From: Amycolatopsis sp. NBC_01480
GTDB lineage: Bacteria > Actinomycetota > Actinomycetes > Mycobacteriales > Pseudonocardiaceae
NCBI RefSeq assembly: GCF_036227205.1
Contig: NZ_CP109442.1
Coordinates: 4,650,001 to 4,714,000, forward strand
Direction: 5' to 3'
DNA length: 64,000 bases
How positions within the stretch are numbered: the first letter of the stretch is position 1; each line of letters opens with the position of its first letter. This document shows positions 50,796 through 59,430 of this stretch, one piece after another. The position numbers and the translations under genes are program-made. The notes under the pieces were generated by a model. The model was not told where the DNA came from. It saw only the letters and a program-made list of their open reading frames with translations, and ran no database searches.

Positions 50796-51704
50796 GTGTC
50801 CACTGGGGACATGTCGTCCGACGAGGTGATCATCACCGTGGCGGTGGTGCGGCGGCTCGTGGGCCGGCAGTTCCCGGAGTGGGCCGGGCTGCCGGTGGTG
50901 CCGGTGCCCTCGCCCGGGGTGGACAACGCCACGTGCCGGCTCGGCGAAACGATGTCGGTGCGGCTGCCGCGGTTCTCGCGGTGGGAGGGGCAGGTGACGC
51001 GGGAGCAGTGTTGGCTGCCACGCCTCGCGCCGCAGCTGCCGTTGCCCGTCCCGGTTCCGCTCGCGGTGGGCGCGCCGACGGCCGAGTACCCGTTCCCGTG
51101 GTCGGTCTACCGTTGGCTCGACGGCGAACGGGCCGACCCGGAGCGGCTCACGGACCTTCGGCAAACGGCTCTCGATCTGGCCGAGTTCTTCCTTGCACTG
51201 CAAGGGATCGACGCGACCGACGGGCCGCCGCCGGAGTGGAGCAACGGCTTCCGCGGCGTCCCGATGGGGGATCCGCGCGACTCGGCGGTGGTGGAGTCGC
51301 GGGTGCGCACCTGGATCGCCGCGCTCGTCGGGCGCATCAACATTGACGCGGTGACGGAGGTATTCGAGACGGCGCTGGCGGCACCCGCGTGGGACCGTCC
51401 ACCGGTCTGGGTGCACGGCGACCCGGCGCCAGGCAATCTCTTGTCCCGCAACGGTCGTTTGTCGGCGGTGATCGACTTCGGCACCCTCGCCGTGGGCGAC
51501 CCGGCCTGCGATCTCATCGTCGCCTGGGCCCTCTTGGACGACGACGCCCGCGGGGTCCTCCGCGAAGCCCTCGCGATCGACGACGCCACCTGGGCACGCG
51601 GCCGGGCCTGGGGCCTGACCGCGGTGCTGCCGGACCCGTCCCGCCCAGCCACCGACGGCGAGGCCGACCGTTTCGACGCCCTTGTCGCCGACCTCCCGCT
51701 TTGA
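50796..51704 (+). CDS. Aminoglycoside phosphotransferase-family kinase
   Basis: 302 aa. Brenner motif VWVHGDPAPGNLLSRNGRLS and the DFG-like VIDFGTLAVGDPACDL are complete, preceded by an N-lobe with VSRWEGQVTREQ-like and SVYRWLDGERAD segments. It should phosphorylate a small hydroxyl compound; resistance to a particular aminoglycoside cannot be inferred. GTG 50796 has GGGGAGG close upstream. The ORF is long for a solitary kinase but normal for the APH family. A 31-bp duplication spans its stop codon. Confidence 0.9.
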   Translation: MSTGDMSSDEVIITVAVVRRLVGRQFPEWAGLPVVPVPSPGVDNATCRLGETMSVRLPRFSRWEGQVTREQCWLPRLAPQLPLPVPVPLAVGAPTAEYPFPWSVYRWLDGERADPERLTDLRQTALDLAEFFLALQGIDATDGPPPEWSNGFRGVPMGDPRDSAVVESRVRTWIAALVGRINIDAVTEVFETALAAPAWDRPPVWVHGDPAPGNLLSRNGRLSAVIDFGTLAVGDPACDLIVAWALLDDDARGVLREALAIDDATWARGRAWGLTAVLPDPSRPATDGEADRFDALVADLPL

Positions 51705-51751
51705 CGCGCCGAACTGATTCGCCGACCTCCGGCTTTGACGCGCCGAACTGG
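51687..51751 (+). repeat. 31-bp direct duplication across the APH stop codon
   Basis: Copies at 51687-51717 and 51721-51751 begin CGCCGACCTC, carry TTTGACGCGCCGAACTG and differ at one base. The first contains the end of the kinase gene and its TGA; the second is non-coding. A small recent tandem duplication. Confidence 0.85.
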
Positions 51752-51761
51752 TGCGCGGCGG

Positions 51762-53342
51762 TCAGAAGCCCGGCAGCTGGCGCTTCAGCCGGTCGAGCCA
51801 GCGGCCGACGGTTTCGTCGTACCGGCCCGGGTCGTTGAGCGGCGCGGCCGTTGCGACGGCGGTCTGCACGTGCTCCCGGACGGTGCCTGCCCACTCCGGG
51901 AGCGCCCACACTGTTTGGAAGTAGTTGTCGCGCATCTGGACAGCTGCTACCTCTTGGTAGCCGGCGGTGGCCTCGGCGACGTTCAGGCCGTAGCTGGACG
52001 AGCCCGGCGTGGGGCTGCTCGCGGTCAGCACGATGACCGTCGGGCGGGCGTGGAGGACGACCTGCGTCGGGTCTGCGCCCCTGGAGATCTGGGGGTCGTT
52101 GAGGCCGATGAAGTCGGTGGAGTGCCAGCCGCTGTAGTACGGCATGGCGCCGGCGTCGCTGACGGCGAGCGTGCGGGCCTGCTCCGGTACCTCTGCCGTC
52201 GCGAGGCCCTTGCCGATCGCGACGTGTGCGCGTTGCAGGTCCGGGCCGTAGTTCGCGATTGTTCCCAGGTCCGGCGCGGTGGCGCCGAGGACGGCCGACC
52301 AGACGACCGCGACCAGCCCGGTCAGCGTCGTCACCCAGCGGCCGCCGAGCGTGGCGGCGGCCAGGCCCGCGCCAAGGCACAGCACCGGCACAGCGTGGTC
52401 GGCGAACCGGTCGAGGTAGTCCATCGACGGGCCGGAGACGGCATACGTCACGTAGGTCAGCAGCACCGTGACGACCAGCAGAGACCCGATCCGCCGCGTC
52501 GCCCGGCGGATCACGAGCGAGAGGGTGAGCAGCAGGAGAGGGAGCAGCAGCCAGGTGGTGTGTTCTGTCCACATGCGACCGGAGGTCAGGTTGCCGAACT
52601 TGACGTAGAAGGTGTTCGGCAGCAGCTGGCCGTAGTACTTCCAGCGCCACACGAAGTAGCCGCCGCCGACCAGGGCCGCCCCCGCCGTCCAGCTCCAGGC
52701 CGCACGGCTGCGCCGTTCCCGCCAGAGCCAGACCGCGACCGTCGGCAGGGCCGCGAGCACGCCTTCGGGCCGGAGCATGCCGAGCACCAGGAGCAGGACG
52801 GGAGGCTCGTAAGCGCGCACCCGTTCACCGTCGAGCACTCGCAGGCCGAGCAGCACGATTCGCAGGAGCACGGCGGCGAATGCGGCCGTCTCCAGTCCGC
52901 TGGTGATGTGGAAGTACGTCGGCAGGAACACCACGTACGCGCCGCCGGCCACGAGCATGCCGCCGATGCCGCCGCGCCGGTGGCCCGTGCCGGCCAGCAT
53001 CAGGAGGGTGAGCAGACCGAACACCAGCGACGTGAGCTTCATGAACAGCGGCAGCGCGACCCCCAGCCACGCGCCGAGGCCGGCCCACACCACCCAGCCG
53101 AAGTCGGTGAAGCCCTCCACCCGCGGTCCGGTCACGTTCCAGACCGGCCCGTGCCCGGCAGCGAGGTTCGCGGCATATCGGAAGCTGATGAAAGCGTCGT
53201 CGATCGTGAAGAACCAGGCGGCCCACACGCCGGCGAGGAACACTGCGAGCAGCACGACGCCGATGACAACGGCAGGCGCGCGGCGTCGTGGCCGGGTCAC
53301 CGGGCTGTCCTCTTGAACGGTCTCCGCATTGGTGACGGTCAT
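51762..53342 (-). CDS. Polytopic membrane glycosyltransferase, AftB-like (GT-C)
   Basis: 526 aa. About ten membrane helices in the first 375 residues. The first periplasmic loop starts FFTIDDAFISFRYAANLAAG, GHGPVWN, with the DD pair that is typical of GT-C enzymes using decaprenyl-phospho-arabinose (AftB-like proteins). GYFVWRWKYYGQLLPNTFYV is another shared segment. The C-terminal 150 residues form an extracytoplasmic domain. It would add terminal arabinofuranose or a similar sugar to the cell-wall polymer. ATG 53342. The assignment rests on pattern only; a mannosyltransferase role is possible. Confidence 0.6.
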   Translation of the reverse strand: MTVTNAETVQEDSPVTRPRRRAPAVVIGVVLLAVFLAGVWAAWFFTIDDAFISFRYAANLAAGHGPVWNVTGPRVEGFTDFGWVVWAGLGAWLGVALPLFMKLTSLVFGLLTLLMLAGTGHRRGGIGGMLVAGGAYVVFLPTYFHITSGLETAAFAAVLLRIVLLGLRVLDGERVRAYEPPVLLLVLGMLRPEGVLAALPTVAVWLWRERRSRAAWSWTAGAALVGGGYFVWRWKYYGQLLPNTFYVKFGNLTSGRMWTEHTTWLLLPLLLLTLSLVIRRATRRIGSLLVVTVLLTYVTYAVSGPSMDYLDRFADHAVPVLCLGAGLAAATLGGRWVTTLTGLVAVVWSAVLGATAPDLGTIANYGPDLQRAHVAIGKGLATAEVPEQARTLAVSDAGAMPYYSGWHSTDFIGLNDPQISRGADPTQVVLHARPTVIVLTASSPTPGSSSYGLNVAEATAGYQEVAAVQMRDNYFQTVWALPEWAGTVREHVQTAVATAAPLNDPGRYDETVGRWLDRLKRQLPGF

Positions 53343-53690
53343 GCACGTTCCCCTGCTCCAGCTGCGGTCCCCGACCGGTCGGCAAGACTTTAGCCGTCGG
53401 GTCGCGACGGGCCTTGGCCGACCGGCGCCGGGGCCTGCGGGCAGGGGCTCGACGCCGGCGGTGCCGCTGGTGCACGGGGCGTTCGCGCAGATCCGACTGA
53501 ACCGGGTCATCGAGTGGCGGGTTTCCAGTGGTCGCCGAAGCGGAGAACGATCCGCAGGGCAAGCACTTTCCCGATCGGCCCGGTGGTCCGGCTGGGCGCT
53601 GGTGACCGCCTGACCGGCGCCGGGACGGTGAGATGCGATCCGCTATAACCGCAGGTAGATTCGCGGTCGTGACCTTGACGGAGTCAGCTC
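53343..53690. other. 348-bp divergent intergenic region
   Basis: No gene is supported; a 94-codon plus-strand ORF (53329-53613) has no recognisable content. Near its end the sequence CTATAAC and the dyad ACCGC-AGGTAGATTC-GCGGT (53648-53666) may be the promoter and operator of the decarboxylase operon that starts at 53691. Confidence 0.5.
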
Positions 53691-54425
53691 ATGCGTGAGG
53701 ACGAGGTCCGCGCGCAGCTCACCACGCCGCTGGCCGCGCCGGCGTTTCCGCGGGGGCCGTACCGGTTCACCGACCGGGAGTACCTGAACATCACTTACCG
53801 GACGGATCCGGACGCGTTGCGGGCGCTGGTGCCCGAGCCGCTGCGGGTCGTCGAGCCGTTGGTGCGGTTCGAGGTGATGCGGATGCCGGATGTGACCGGG
53901 CTGGGGGACTACACCGAGTCCGGGCAGGTCGCGATGGTCAGTTACGACGGGGAGCCCGGCGAGTTCACCCTCGGCATGTACGTGGACAGCCTGCCCGCCA
54001 TCGCGAGCGGGCGCGAGGTGGCCGCGTACCCGAAGAAGCTCGGGGCGCCGAAGCTCTTTGTCGACTCCGACACGCTCGTGGGGACGCTCGACTACGGCTC
54101 CATCCGCGTCGCGCTCGCCACCATGGGCTACAAACACCGCAAGCTGGACGAAGACGTGGCCCGCCAGGAGCTGACGGCGCCGACGTACATGCTCAAGATC
54201 GTGCCCGGCTACGACGGGAAACCGCGGATCTGCGAGCTGGCGCGCAGCCAGATCAGCGACCTCACGGTCAAGGGCGCCTGGACCGGCCCCGCCCGGCTGC
54301 ACCTGGTCGCGCACGCCCTCGCGCCGCTGGCCGACCTGCCGGTGCTGGAGGTCGTCTCCGCGAGCCACCTGCTCACCGACCTGACACTGGGCCGTGCGGC
54401 CGCGGTGCACGACTACCTCGCCTGA
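53691..54425 (+). CDS. Acetoacetate decarboxylase-family protein
   Basis: 244 aa. [34 protein letters not shown] with the Schiff-base Lys in the YPKK motif (about residue 115), [13 protein letters not shown] and [20 protein letters not shown] follow the ADC pattern. It decarboxylates acetoacetate or another beta-keto acid. It is the first gene of a tight operon with a hydroxyacyl-CoA dehydrogenase and a CoA transferase, so it probably forms or removes a beta-keto intermediate of one catabolic route. ATG 53691 is preceded by GACGGAG. Confidence 0.9.
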   Translation: MREDEVRAQLTTPLAAPAFPRGPYRFTDREYLNITYRTDPDALRALVPEPLRVVEPLVRFEVMRMPDVTGLGDYTESGQVAMVSYDGEPGEFTLGMYVDSLPAIASGREVAAYPKKLGAPKLFVDSDTLVGTLDYGSIRVALATMGYKHRKLDEDVARQELTAPTYMLKIVPGYDGKPRICELARSQISDLTVKGAWTGPARLHLVAHALAPLADLPVLEVVSASHLLTDLTLGRAAAVHDYLA

Positions 54426-54436
54426 GGAGCAACCAC

Positions 54437-55360
54437 ATGAAGGCCACCATCGTCGGAGCCGGGGTCATCGGCGTCTCGTGGGCCGGGCTGATGCTCTCTC
54501 GCGGGCTCGAGGTGACGGTCAGCGATCCGGCGCCGGACATCGAGGCTCAGGTGCGCGCGGGCCTCGCCGAGCTGGTCCCGGCGCTGCGTGAGCTGGGCCT
54601 GCCTGCCGACGGCATCGAGGCGCGGCTGAGCTTCGAGGCCGACCTCGCCACCGCCGTCACGGGCGCCGACGTCGTGCAGGAGAACGGGCCCGAGCGGCTC
54701 GACCTCAAGCACAAGATCTGGTCGACGATCGAGGCTGCCGCACCGGCTCACGCGCTGTTGCTGACCTCGACCTCGGGCATCCCCGCCACCGAGATCGCCA
54801 CGGCGCTCCAGCGGCCGGAGCGGCTGATCGTCGGGCACCCCTTCAACCCGCCGCACCTGATCCCGCTGGTCGAGGTGGTGCCGGGGGAGCGCACGTCGGC
54901 GGAGACCGTCGAACGGGCCGTCGAGTTCTACCGGAGCCTGGGCAAGAAGCCGATCGTGCTGTCCAAAGAGGTGCCGGGTTTCGTCGCGAACCGGCTGCAG
55001 GCCGCTATCTTCCGCGAGTGCGTGCACCTGGTCGCCGACGGGGTGGTGACCGAGCAGCAGCTGGACGACGTCGTCACGTCCTCGCTCGGCCAGCGCTGGG
55101 CGGTGAGCGGGCCGTTCCTGAGCTTCCACCTCGGCGGCGGCGCGGGCGGGCTGCCGCACTTCCTCGAGCACCTCGGGCCCGGCCTGCGCAAACGCTGGGG
55201 CCAGCTGGGCACCCCGGACCTCGACGAGCCCACCGTCGCGCTGCTGAGCGAGCAGGCGGCCGGGTTCGGCGGGACGGTCGACGAGCTGGCGAAAGCCCGT
55301 GACACCGCGCAGATCGCCGTGATGAAGGCGCTGGGCACCACCCCCGGACAGGAGTCCTGA
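54437..55360 (+). CDS. 3-hydroxyacyl-CoA dehydrogenase-family NAD enzyme
   Basis: 307 aa. Rossmann start TIVGAGVIGVSWAGLMLSRG; VQENGPERLDLKHKIWSTIE and TSTSGIPATEIATALQRPER; then HPFNPPHLIPLVEVVPGERT with the catalytic His, and VPGFVANRLQAAIFRECVHL. The short, single-length form resembles L-gulonate/L-carnitine dehydrogenases as well as 3-hydroxybutyryl-CoA dehydrogenase. ATG 54437 is 11 bp after the decarboxylase stop and has GAGGAGC. It oxidises a beta-hydroxy substrate to the keto form that the decarboxylase could then use. Confidence 0.9.
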   Translation: MKATIVGAGVIGVSWAGLMLSRGLEVTVSDPAPDIEAQVRAGLAELVPALRELGLPADGIEARLSFEADLATAVTGADVVQENGPERLDLKHKIWSTIEAAAPAHALLLTSTSGIPATEIATALQRPERLIVGHPFNPPHLIPLVEVVPGERTSAETVERAVEFYRSLGKKPIVLSKEVPGFVANRLQAAIFRECVHLVADGVVTEQQLDDVVTSSLGQRWAVSGPFLSFHLGGGAGGLPHFLEHLGPGLRKRWGQLGTPDLDEPTVALLSEQAAGFGGTVDELAKARDTAQIAVMKALGTTPGQES

Positions 55361-56856
55361 TGTCGGTCACCGAAAAGATCGAGGCCGCGCTGGCGAACCC
55401 GATCCGCTCCGAGGCCGAGGACCAGTTCGACATCCACGGCGCGCTCGGGGAGGTGCTCGCGGCCGCTGGGATGTCCGAAAAGGACAGTGGTGGGAAGGTG
55501 GAGTTCGTCGGTGCCGACCCGGTGGTGCCGAGCGCGGTACGGCTCGGTGCGGCGCCCGCGATCGGGCTCGTCGCGAAGTCGGTCGCGCTGGCCGCGCTGT
55601 GGCGCCACCGCGGCGGCCCCGGTCAGGACATCAGCATGGACCTGCGCCAGGCCCCGCACCGGCTGTGCCCGTTCTACGACAAGAAATGGGAGCTGCTGAA
55701 CGGCCTGCCGCCGACCAACACCGGCGACCCGGGCAGCCCGCTTTCGCTCAGCTTCTACCGCGCCGGCGACGGCCGCTGGGTGATGCCGCTCAACATCTAC
55801 CCGAAGCTGAAGTCCAAGACCCTCAAGCTGTTGCGCACGTACGACGACAGCACGGCCATCGCGAACGCCGTCGCCCGCTGGAGCGCCGCCGAGCTGGAAG
55901 AGGCGGGCTCGGACGCGGGCCTGGTGATGCCGATGGTCCGCAGCACCGAGGAGTTCCTGGCCACCCGGCAGTACCGGGACGTGCTCGCCGACCTGCCGTT
56001 GATCGAGATCGAGAAGATCGGCGACTCGGCCCCCGAGCCGCTGCCCGAGGGCGCGAAACAGCCGCTCGACGGCATCCGCGCGCTCGGCATGGGCCACGTG
56101 ATCGCGGGCGCGGGCATCGGCCGCGCGCTGGCGCAGCACGGGGCCGACGCGCTGAACCTGTGGCGCCCCACCGAGTGGGAGAACGACGTGGTCTACCTGA
56201 CCGCGAACGTCGGCGTCCGGTCGTCCACTGTGGACTTCGCGCGGGATCCCGCGGCCATGGCGCGGGTGCACGAGCTGCTGCGCGGCGCCGACGTCTTCTA
56301 CGCCAACCGCCGCCCCGGGCTGGTGTCCGGGCTCGGGCTCTCGGCCGAGCGCGCCGCGGAGATCCGGCCGGGCATCATCCACACCACCGTCTCGCTGCAC
56401 GGCGAGCGCGGGCCGTGGGCCGGCCGCGTCGGCTTCGACCAGACCGCCGGCTGCGTCACCGGCATGATGACCCTCGAGGGCACACCGGACCAGCCGAAGC
56501 TGCCGCACATCACCGTGGTCAACGACTATCTGGTGCCCTGGCTCGCCACCACCGGCATCTGCGCCGCGCTGATGCGCCGCGCCACCGAGGGCGGCAGCTA
56601 CCGCGTGCACATCTCGCTGACGCGCATCGCGCTGTGGATCATCAGCCTCGGCGTGTTCGACAAGAACTACGCGCACGCGATCGCGGGCACCGGCGAGCAG
56701 CACGCCTACCTCGACCCGGAGACGTTCACCGCCGAGACGCCGCTGGGGCACTACCAGGGCGTCACCGACCAGGTCCGGATGTCGGAGACACCGGGCGAGT
56801 TCTCGACGATCTTGGTGCCCCGCGGTTCGGGTCGCGCCGAGTGGCTACCACGTTAG
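55360..56856 (+). CDS. CaiB/BaiF-type (family III) CoA transferase
   Basis: 498 aa. The C-terminal half has the family III pattern LDGIRALGMGHVIAGAGIGR, ALAQHGADALNLWRP, then FYANRRPGLVSGLGLSAERA and HTTVSLHGERGPWAGRVGFD. The catalytic Asp normally found near GADV is in the LLRGADVFYANRR region, where Asp precedes VF. It would move CoA between carboxylic acids for the operon's substrate. Its start overlaps the preceding stop (TGATG). Longer than the common 400 aa, with an N-terminal extension of about 100 residues. Confidence 0.88.
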   Translation: MSVTEKIEAALANPIRSEAEDQFDIHGALGEVLAAAGMSEKDSGGKVEFVGADPVVPSAVRLGAAPAIGLVAKSVALAALWRHRGGPGQDISMDLRQAPHRLCPFYDKKWELLNGLPPTNTGDPGSPLSLSFYRAGDGRWVMPLNIYPKLKSKTLKLLRTYDDSTAIANAVARWSAAELEEAGSDAGLVMPMVRSTEEFLATRQYRDVLADLPLIEIEKIGDSAPEPLPEGAKQPLDGIRALGMGHVIAGAGIGRALAQHGADALNLWRPTEWENDVVYLTANVGVRSSTVDFARDPAAMARVHELLRGADVFYANRRPGLVSGLGLSAERAAEIRPGIIHTTVSLHGERGPWAGRVGFDQTAGCVTGMMTLEGTPDQPKLPHITVVNDYLVPWLATTGICAALMRRATEGGSYRVHISLTRIALWIISLGVFDKNYAHAIAGTGEQHAYLDPETFTAETPLGHYQGVTDQVRMSETPGEFSTILVPRGSGRAEWLPR

Positions 56857-56859
56857 GGT
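56854..56859 (+). promoter_or_regulatory. Internal leaderless-type -10 before the aldehyde dehydrogenase
   Basis: TAGGGT begins with the TAG stop codon of the CoA transferase and lies 7 bp before ATG 56867. This is the spacing of actinobacterial leaderless promoters, suggesting separate expression of the last gene. Confidence 0.5.
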
Positions 56860-56866
56860 CATGATC

Positions 56867-58171
56867 ATGAGCGAGATCCCCGAAGTCGTCTCCCGTTTGC
56901 GTGCTTCGTTCCAGACCGGGCGGACCAAGCCGCTGGAGTGGCGCAAGGCGCAGCTGACCGCGTTGAAGGCCATGCTCCTGGAGCAGGCGGACGATTTCCT
57001 CGCCGCCCTGCACGCCGACCTCGGGAAAAACGCGGCCGAGGCCCGCAGCGCGGAGATCACGTTCGTGGCCAACGAGGTCGACCACACGCTGGAGCACCTC
57101 GACGCGTGGGTCGCGCCGGAGGCCGCGCCGCTGCCGGAGCGGCTGCTGCCCGGGCGCGGCACGGTCGTGCGCGAGCCGCTGGGGGTCGCGCTGATCATCG
57201 GGCCGTGGAACTACCCGCTGCACCTCGTGCTCGCGCCGCTGGTCGGCGTGCTGGCCGCGGGCAACGCGGCGGTGGTGAAGCCCAGTGAGCTCTCGCCGAC
57301 GGTGTCCGCCGCGATCGCCCGGCACGTGCCGGCGTACCTCGACCCCGAGGGCGTCGCCGTGGTCGAGGGCGCGATCCCGGAGACCACCGAGCTGCTGGAG
57401 CAGCACTTCGACCACATCTTCTACACCGGCAACGGCGCCGTCGGCCGGATCGTGATGACCGCCGCGGCCAAGCACCTCACGCCGGTGGCGCTGGAGCTGG
57501 GCGGCAAGAGCCCGGTGATCGTCGACACCGACGTCGACCTGCGGCAGGCCGCCGAGCGGATCGTCTACGGCAAGTTCATGAACGCGGGCCAGACCTGCGT
57601 GGCGCCGGACTACGTGCTCGCGATCGGCGACACCGCGGAGAAGCTGGAGCCGCTGCTGGCCGACGTGCTGCGCGCCAAATTCGGCGACGACCCGGCCGCC
57701 AGCCCCGACTACGGGCGGATCGTGAACACCCGCCACTTCGACCGGCTGTCGAAACTGCTCGGCAGCGGCCGCGTGGTCACCGGCGGCCAGACCGACCGGG
57801 ACAGCAAGTTCATCGCGCCGACCGTGCTCGCCGACGTCGCCCCGGACTCGCCGGTGATGGGCGAGGAGATCTTCGGGCCGATCCTGCCCGTGCTCACGGT
57901 GGCGTCGCTGGACGAAGCGATCACCTTCATCACCGGGCGGGACAAGCCGCTGGCGCTGTACGCGTTCGTCGGCGCGCCGGAGACGAAACAGCGCATCCTC
58001 GACGAAACCTCCTCGGGCGCCGTGGGATTCGGCCTGCCGGTGGCGCATCTCACCGCCTCCGACCTGCCGTTCGGCGGGGTCGGGGAAAGCGGAATGGGGC
58101 GCTACCACGGGAAATACTCCATCGACACGTTCAGCAACCTCAAGGCCGTGCTGGACAAGCCGCTGGGGTAG
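56867..58171 (+). CDS. Aldehyde dehydrogenase (NAD(P)-dependent)
   Basis: 434 aa from ATG 56867 (ATG 56861 adds MI). IIGPWNYPLHLVLAPLVGVL, AAGNAAVVKPSELSPT, FYTGNGAVGRIVMTAAAKHL, LELGGKSPVIVDTDVDL (general-base Glu) and FMNAGQTCVAPDYVL (catalytic Cys) are all intact. The C-terminus PFGGVGESGMGRYHGKYS, IDTFSN fits the fatty-aldehyde (class 3) branch. The protein lacks a C-terminal hydrophobic tail, so it is soluble. It follows the CoA transferase by about 10 bp and probably serves the same pathway. Confidence 0.95.
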   Translation: MSEIPEVVSRLRASFQTGRTKPLEWRKAQLTALKAMLLEQADDFLAALHADLGKNAAEARSAEITFVANEVDHTLEHLDAWVAPEAAPLPERLLPGRGTVVREPLGVALIIGPWNYPLHLVLAPLVGVLAAGNAAVVKPSELSPTVSAAIARHVPAYLDPEGVAVVEGAIPETTELLEQHFDHIFYTGNGAVGRIVMTAAAKHLTPVALELGGKSPVIVDTDVDLRQAAERIVYGKFMNAGQTCVAPDYVLAIGDTAEKLEPLLADVLRAKFGDDPAASPDYGRIVNTRHFDRLSKLLGSGRVVTGGQTDRDSKFIAPTVLADVAPDSPVMGEEIFGPILPVLTVASLDEAITFITGRDKPLALYAFVGAPETKQRILDETSSGAVGFGLPVAHLTASDLPFGGVGESGMGRYHGKYSIDTFSNLKAVLDKPLG

Positions 58172-58217
58172 CGAGATCCCCGTGCGGAAGCCCTGGGGGC
58201 GGCTAGGCTCTCCGGTC

Positions 58218-59054
58218 ATGAGCCACCCAGGGGGTCCGCCGGGACAGCAGCCGTGGCCGGGAGCGCAGGTACCGCCGCAGCCCGGGCAACCGCAGCAGTG
58301 GCCGCAGCAACAGCCTGCGCCACAACAACCTGCGCCACCGCAGCAATCCGGGCCGCCGCAGCAACCTGCGCCGCCGCAGCAAGCTGGGCCGCCACAACAA
58401 CCTGGGCAGCCGTGGCCTGGGCAACCGCAGCCTGGACAGCAGTGGGCGCAGCCGGGAAACCCGTATCCGCAACAACAGTGGGCCCCGCAACAGCAGCCGC
58501 AGGGGGCCTGGAATCAGGGGTATCCGCAGCGACCCGGACCGCTGACGGTGGTGGGGCTCGGCGTGATCCCGGCCGGGCTCGGGATCGTGCTGGAGCTGGT
58601 GGCGTTGTTCGCTGTGCCGTGGGTGACGTTCACCTCCGGCGCGGTGTCGGTCTCGTTCACCTTCCTGGATCTGCTGAAGCAGTCGGATCAGGTGAAGTTC
58701 TCGTCCGACCTGGCCACCTCGTACGTGCAGTGGTTCGGTTTCCTCCTCACCGCGCTGACGATGGCGGCCGTGCTGCCGTGGACGCTCGGCGCGCTGCGCA
58801 CCAAGCGTTCGGCGTTCCTGCTCAGCAGCATCCGGCGCAAGGAGCTGACGCACACCAACTTCTGGTGGTACCGCACGGTTTTCGCGGGCCGGGCGACGTT
58901 GATGCTCCTGCTGCACGCCGGCGGGGTCGTGTTGATCTTCGCGCGGAACTTCTCGCTGCTGGGACTGGGGCCGTATCTGCTGGTCGGCGGCGCGCTCCTG
59001 GTAGTTGTGGGCGCCGCGATCGGCCCGCGCAAGGGAACCGAGATGCCCCGCTGA
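58218..59054 (+). CDS. Membrane protein with a Pro/Gln-rich N-terminal tail
   Basis: 278 aa. Residues 1-107 are almost entirely P, Q, G, A and W in short repeats (PQQPAPPQQ, GPPQQPGQPW), intrinsically disordered. Four membrane helices follow (about 113-135, 165-185, 215-240, 248-268). No family recognised. ATG 58218 is preceded by TAGGCT at 58204-58209, again a leaderless-type -10. Function unknown; the tail may bind proteins in the cytoplasm. Confidence 0.8.
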   Translation: MSHPGGPPGQQPWPGAQVPPQPGQPQQWPQQQPAPQQPAPPQQSGPPQQPAPPQQAGPPQQPGQPWPGQPQPGQQWAQPGNPYPQQQWAPQQQPQGAWNQGYPQRPGPLTVVGLGVIPAGLGIVLELVALFAVPWVTFTSGAVSVSFTFLDLLKQSDQVKFSSDLATSYVQWFGFLLTALTMAAVLPWTLGALRTKRSAFLLSSIRRKELTHTNFWWYRTVFAGRATLMLLLHAGGVVLIFARNFSLLGLGPYLLVGGALLVVVGAAIGPRKGTEMPR

Positions 59055-59222
59055 GCGCACAGCCAGAGGACAGCCGGACTTCAGGCCCGGCGAAGTACGC
59101 GGAGCCGTTCGGCTCCCGGCACCGACTGTTGGCCTCCTGGGGCCTGGACCGTCCGGCCGGGGCCCGGCACCGTGGGAACCAGTCACAGAACCAGGTCCGC
59201 CCGAACCGTCAGGAGGCAGAAG

Positions 59223-59423
59223 TTGGCCAGCCCATACGACCCGCCCACCGGCGCGCTGCGAGGGTTCTGCAGCTGCGTGGAGTACGGGGGCGAGCGCCGC
59301 ACCCCGCACGTGTTCGGACTGGCCGGCTGCCGCAACGAGCTGGCCGCGGAGGCCGAGATCGCCGAGACCGATGACTTCCTGCCCACCGGCTACGCGCCGG
59401 GCGCCTTCGCCGGGCGGGACTGA
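59223..59423 (+). CDS. Small Cys-containing hypothetical protein
   Basis: 66 aa from TTG 59223, which has a strong ribosome binding site (CAGGAGGCAGAAG). GFCSCVEYGGERRTP and AGCRNELAAEAEIAETDD give a CSC pair and a third Cys, compatible with metal binding or a disulfide. No signal peptide. The 168 bp upstream are featureless. Unknown function. Confidence 0.62.
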   Translation: MASPYDPPTGALRGFCSCVEYGGERRTPHVFGLAGCRNELAAEAEIAETDDFLPTGYAPGAFAGRD

Positions 59424-59430
59424 CCGGGAA

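Noticed and set aside
53329..53613. 94-codon plus-strand ORF in the intergenic region before the decarboxylase
   Set aside because: It starts inside the opposite gene, lacks a ribosome binding site and has no recognisable content.
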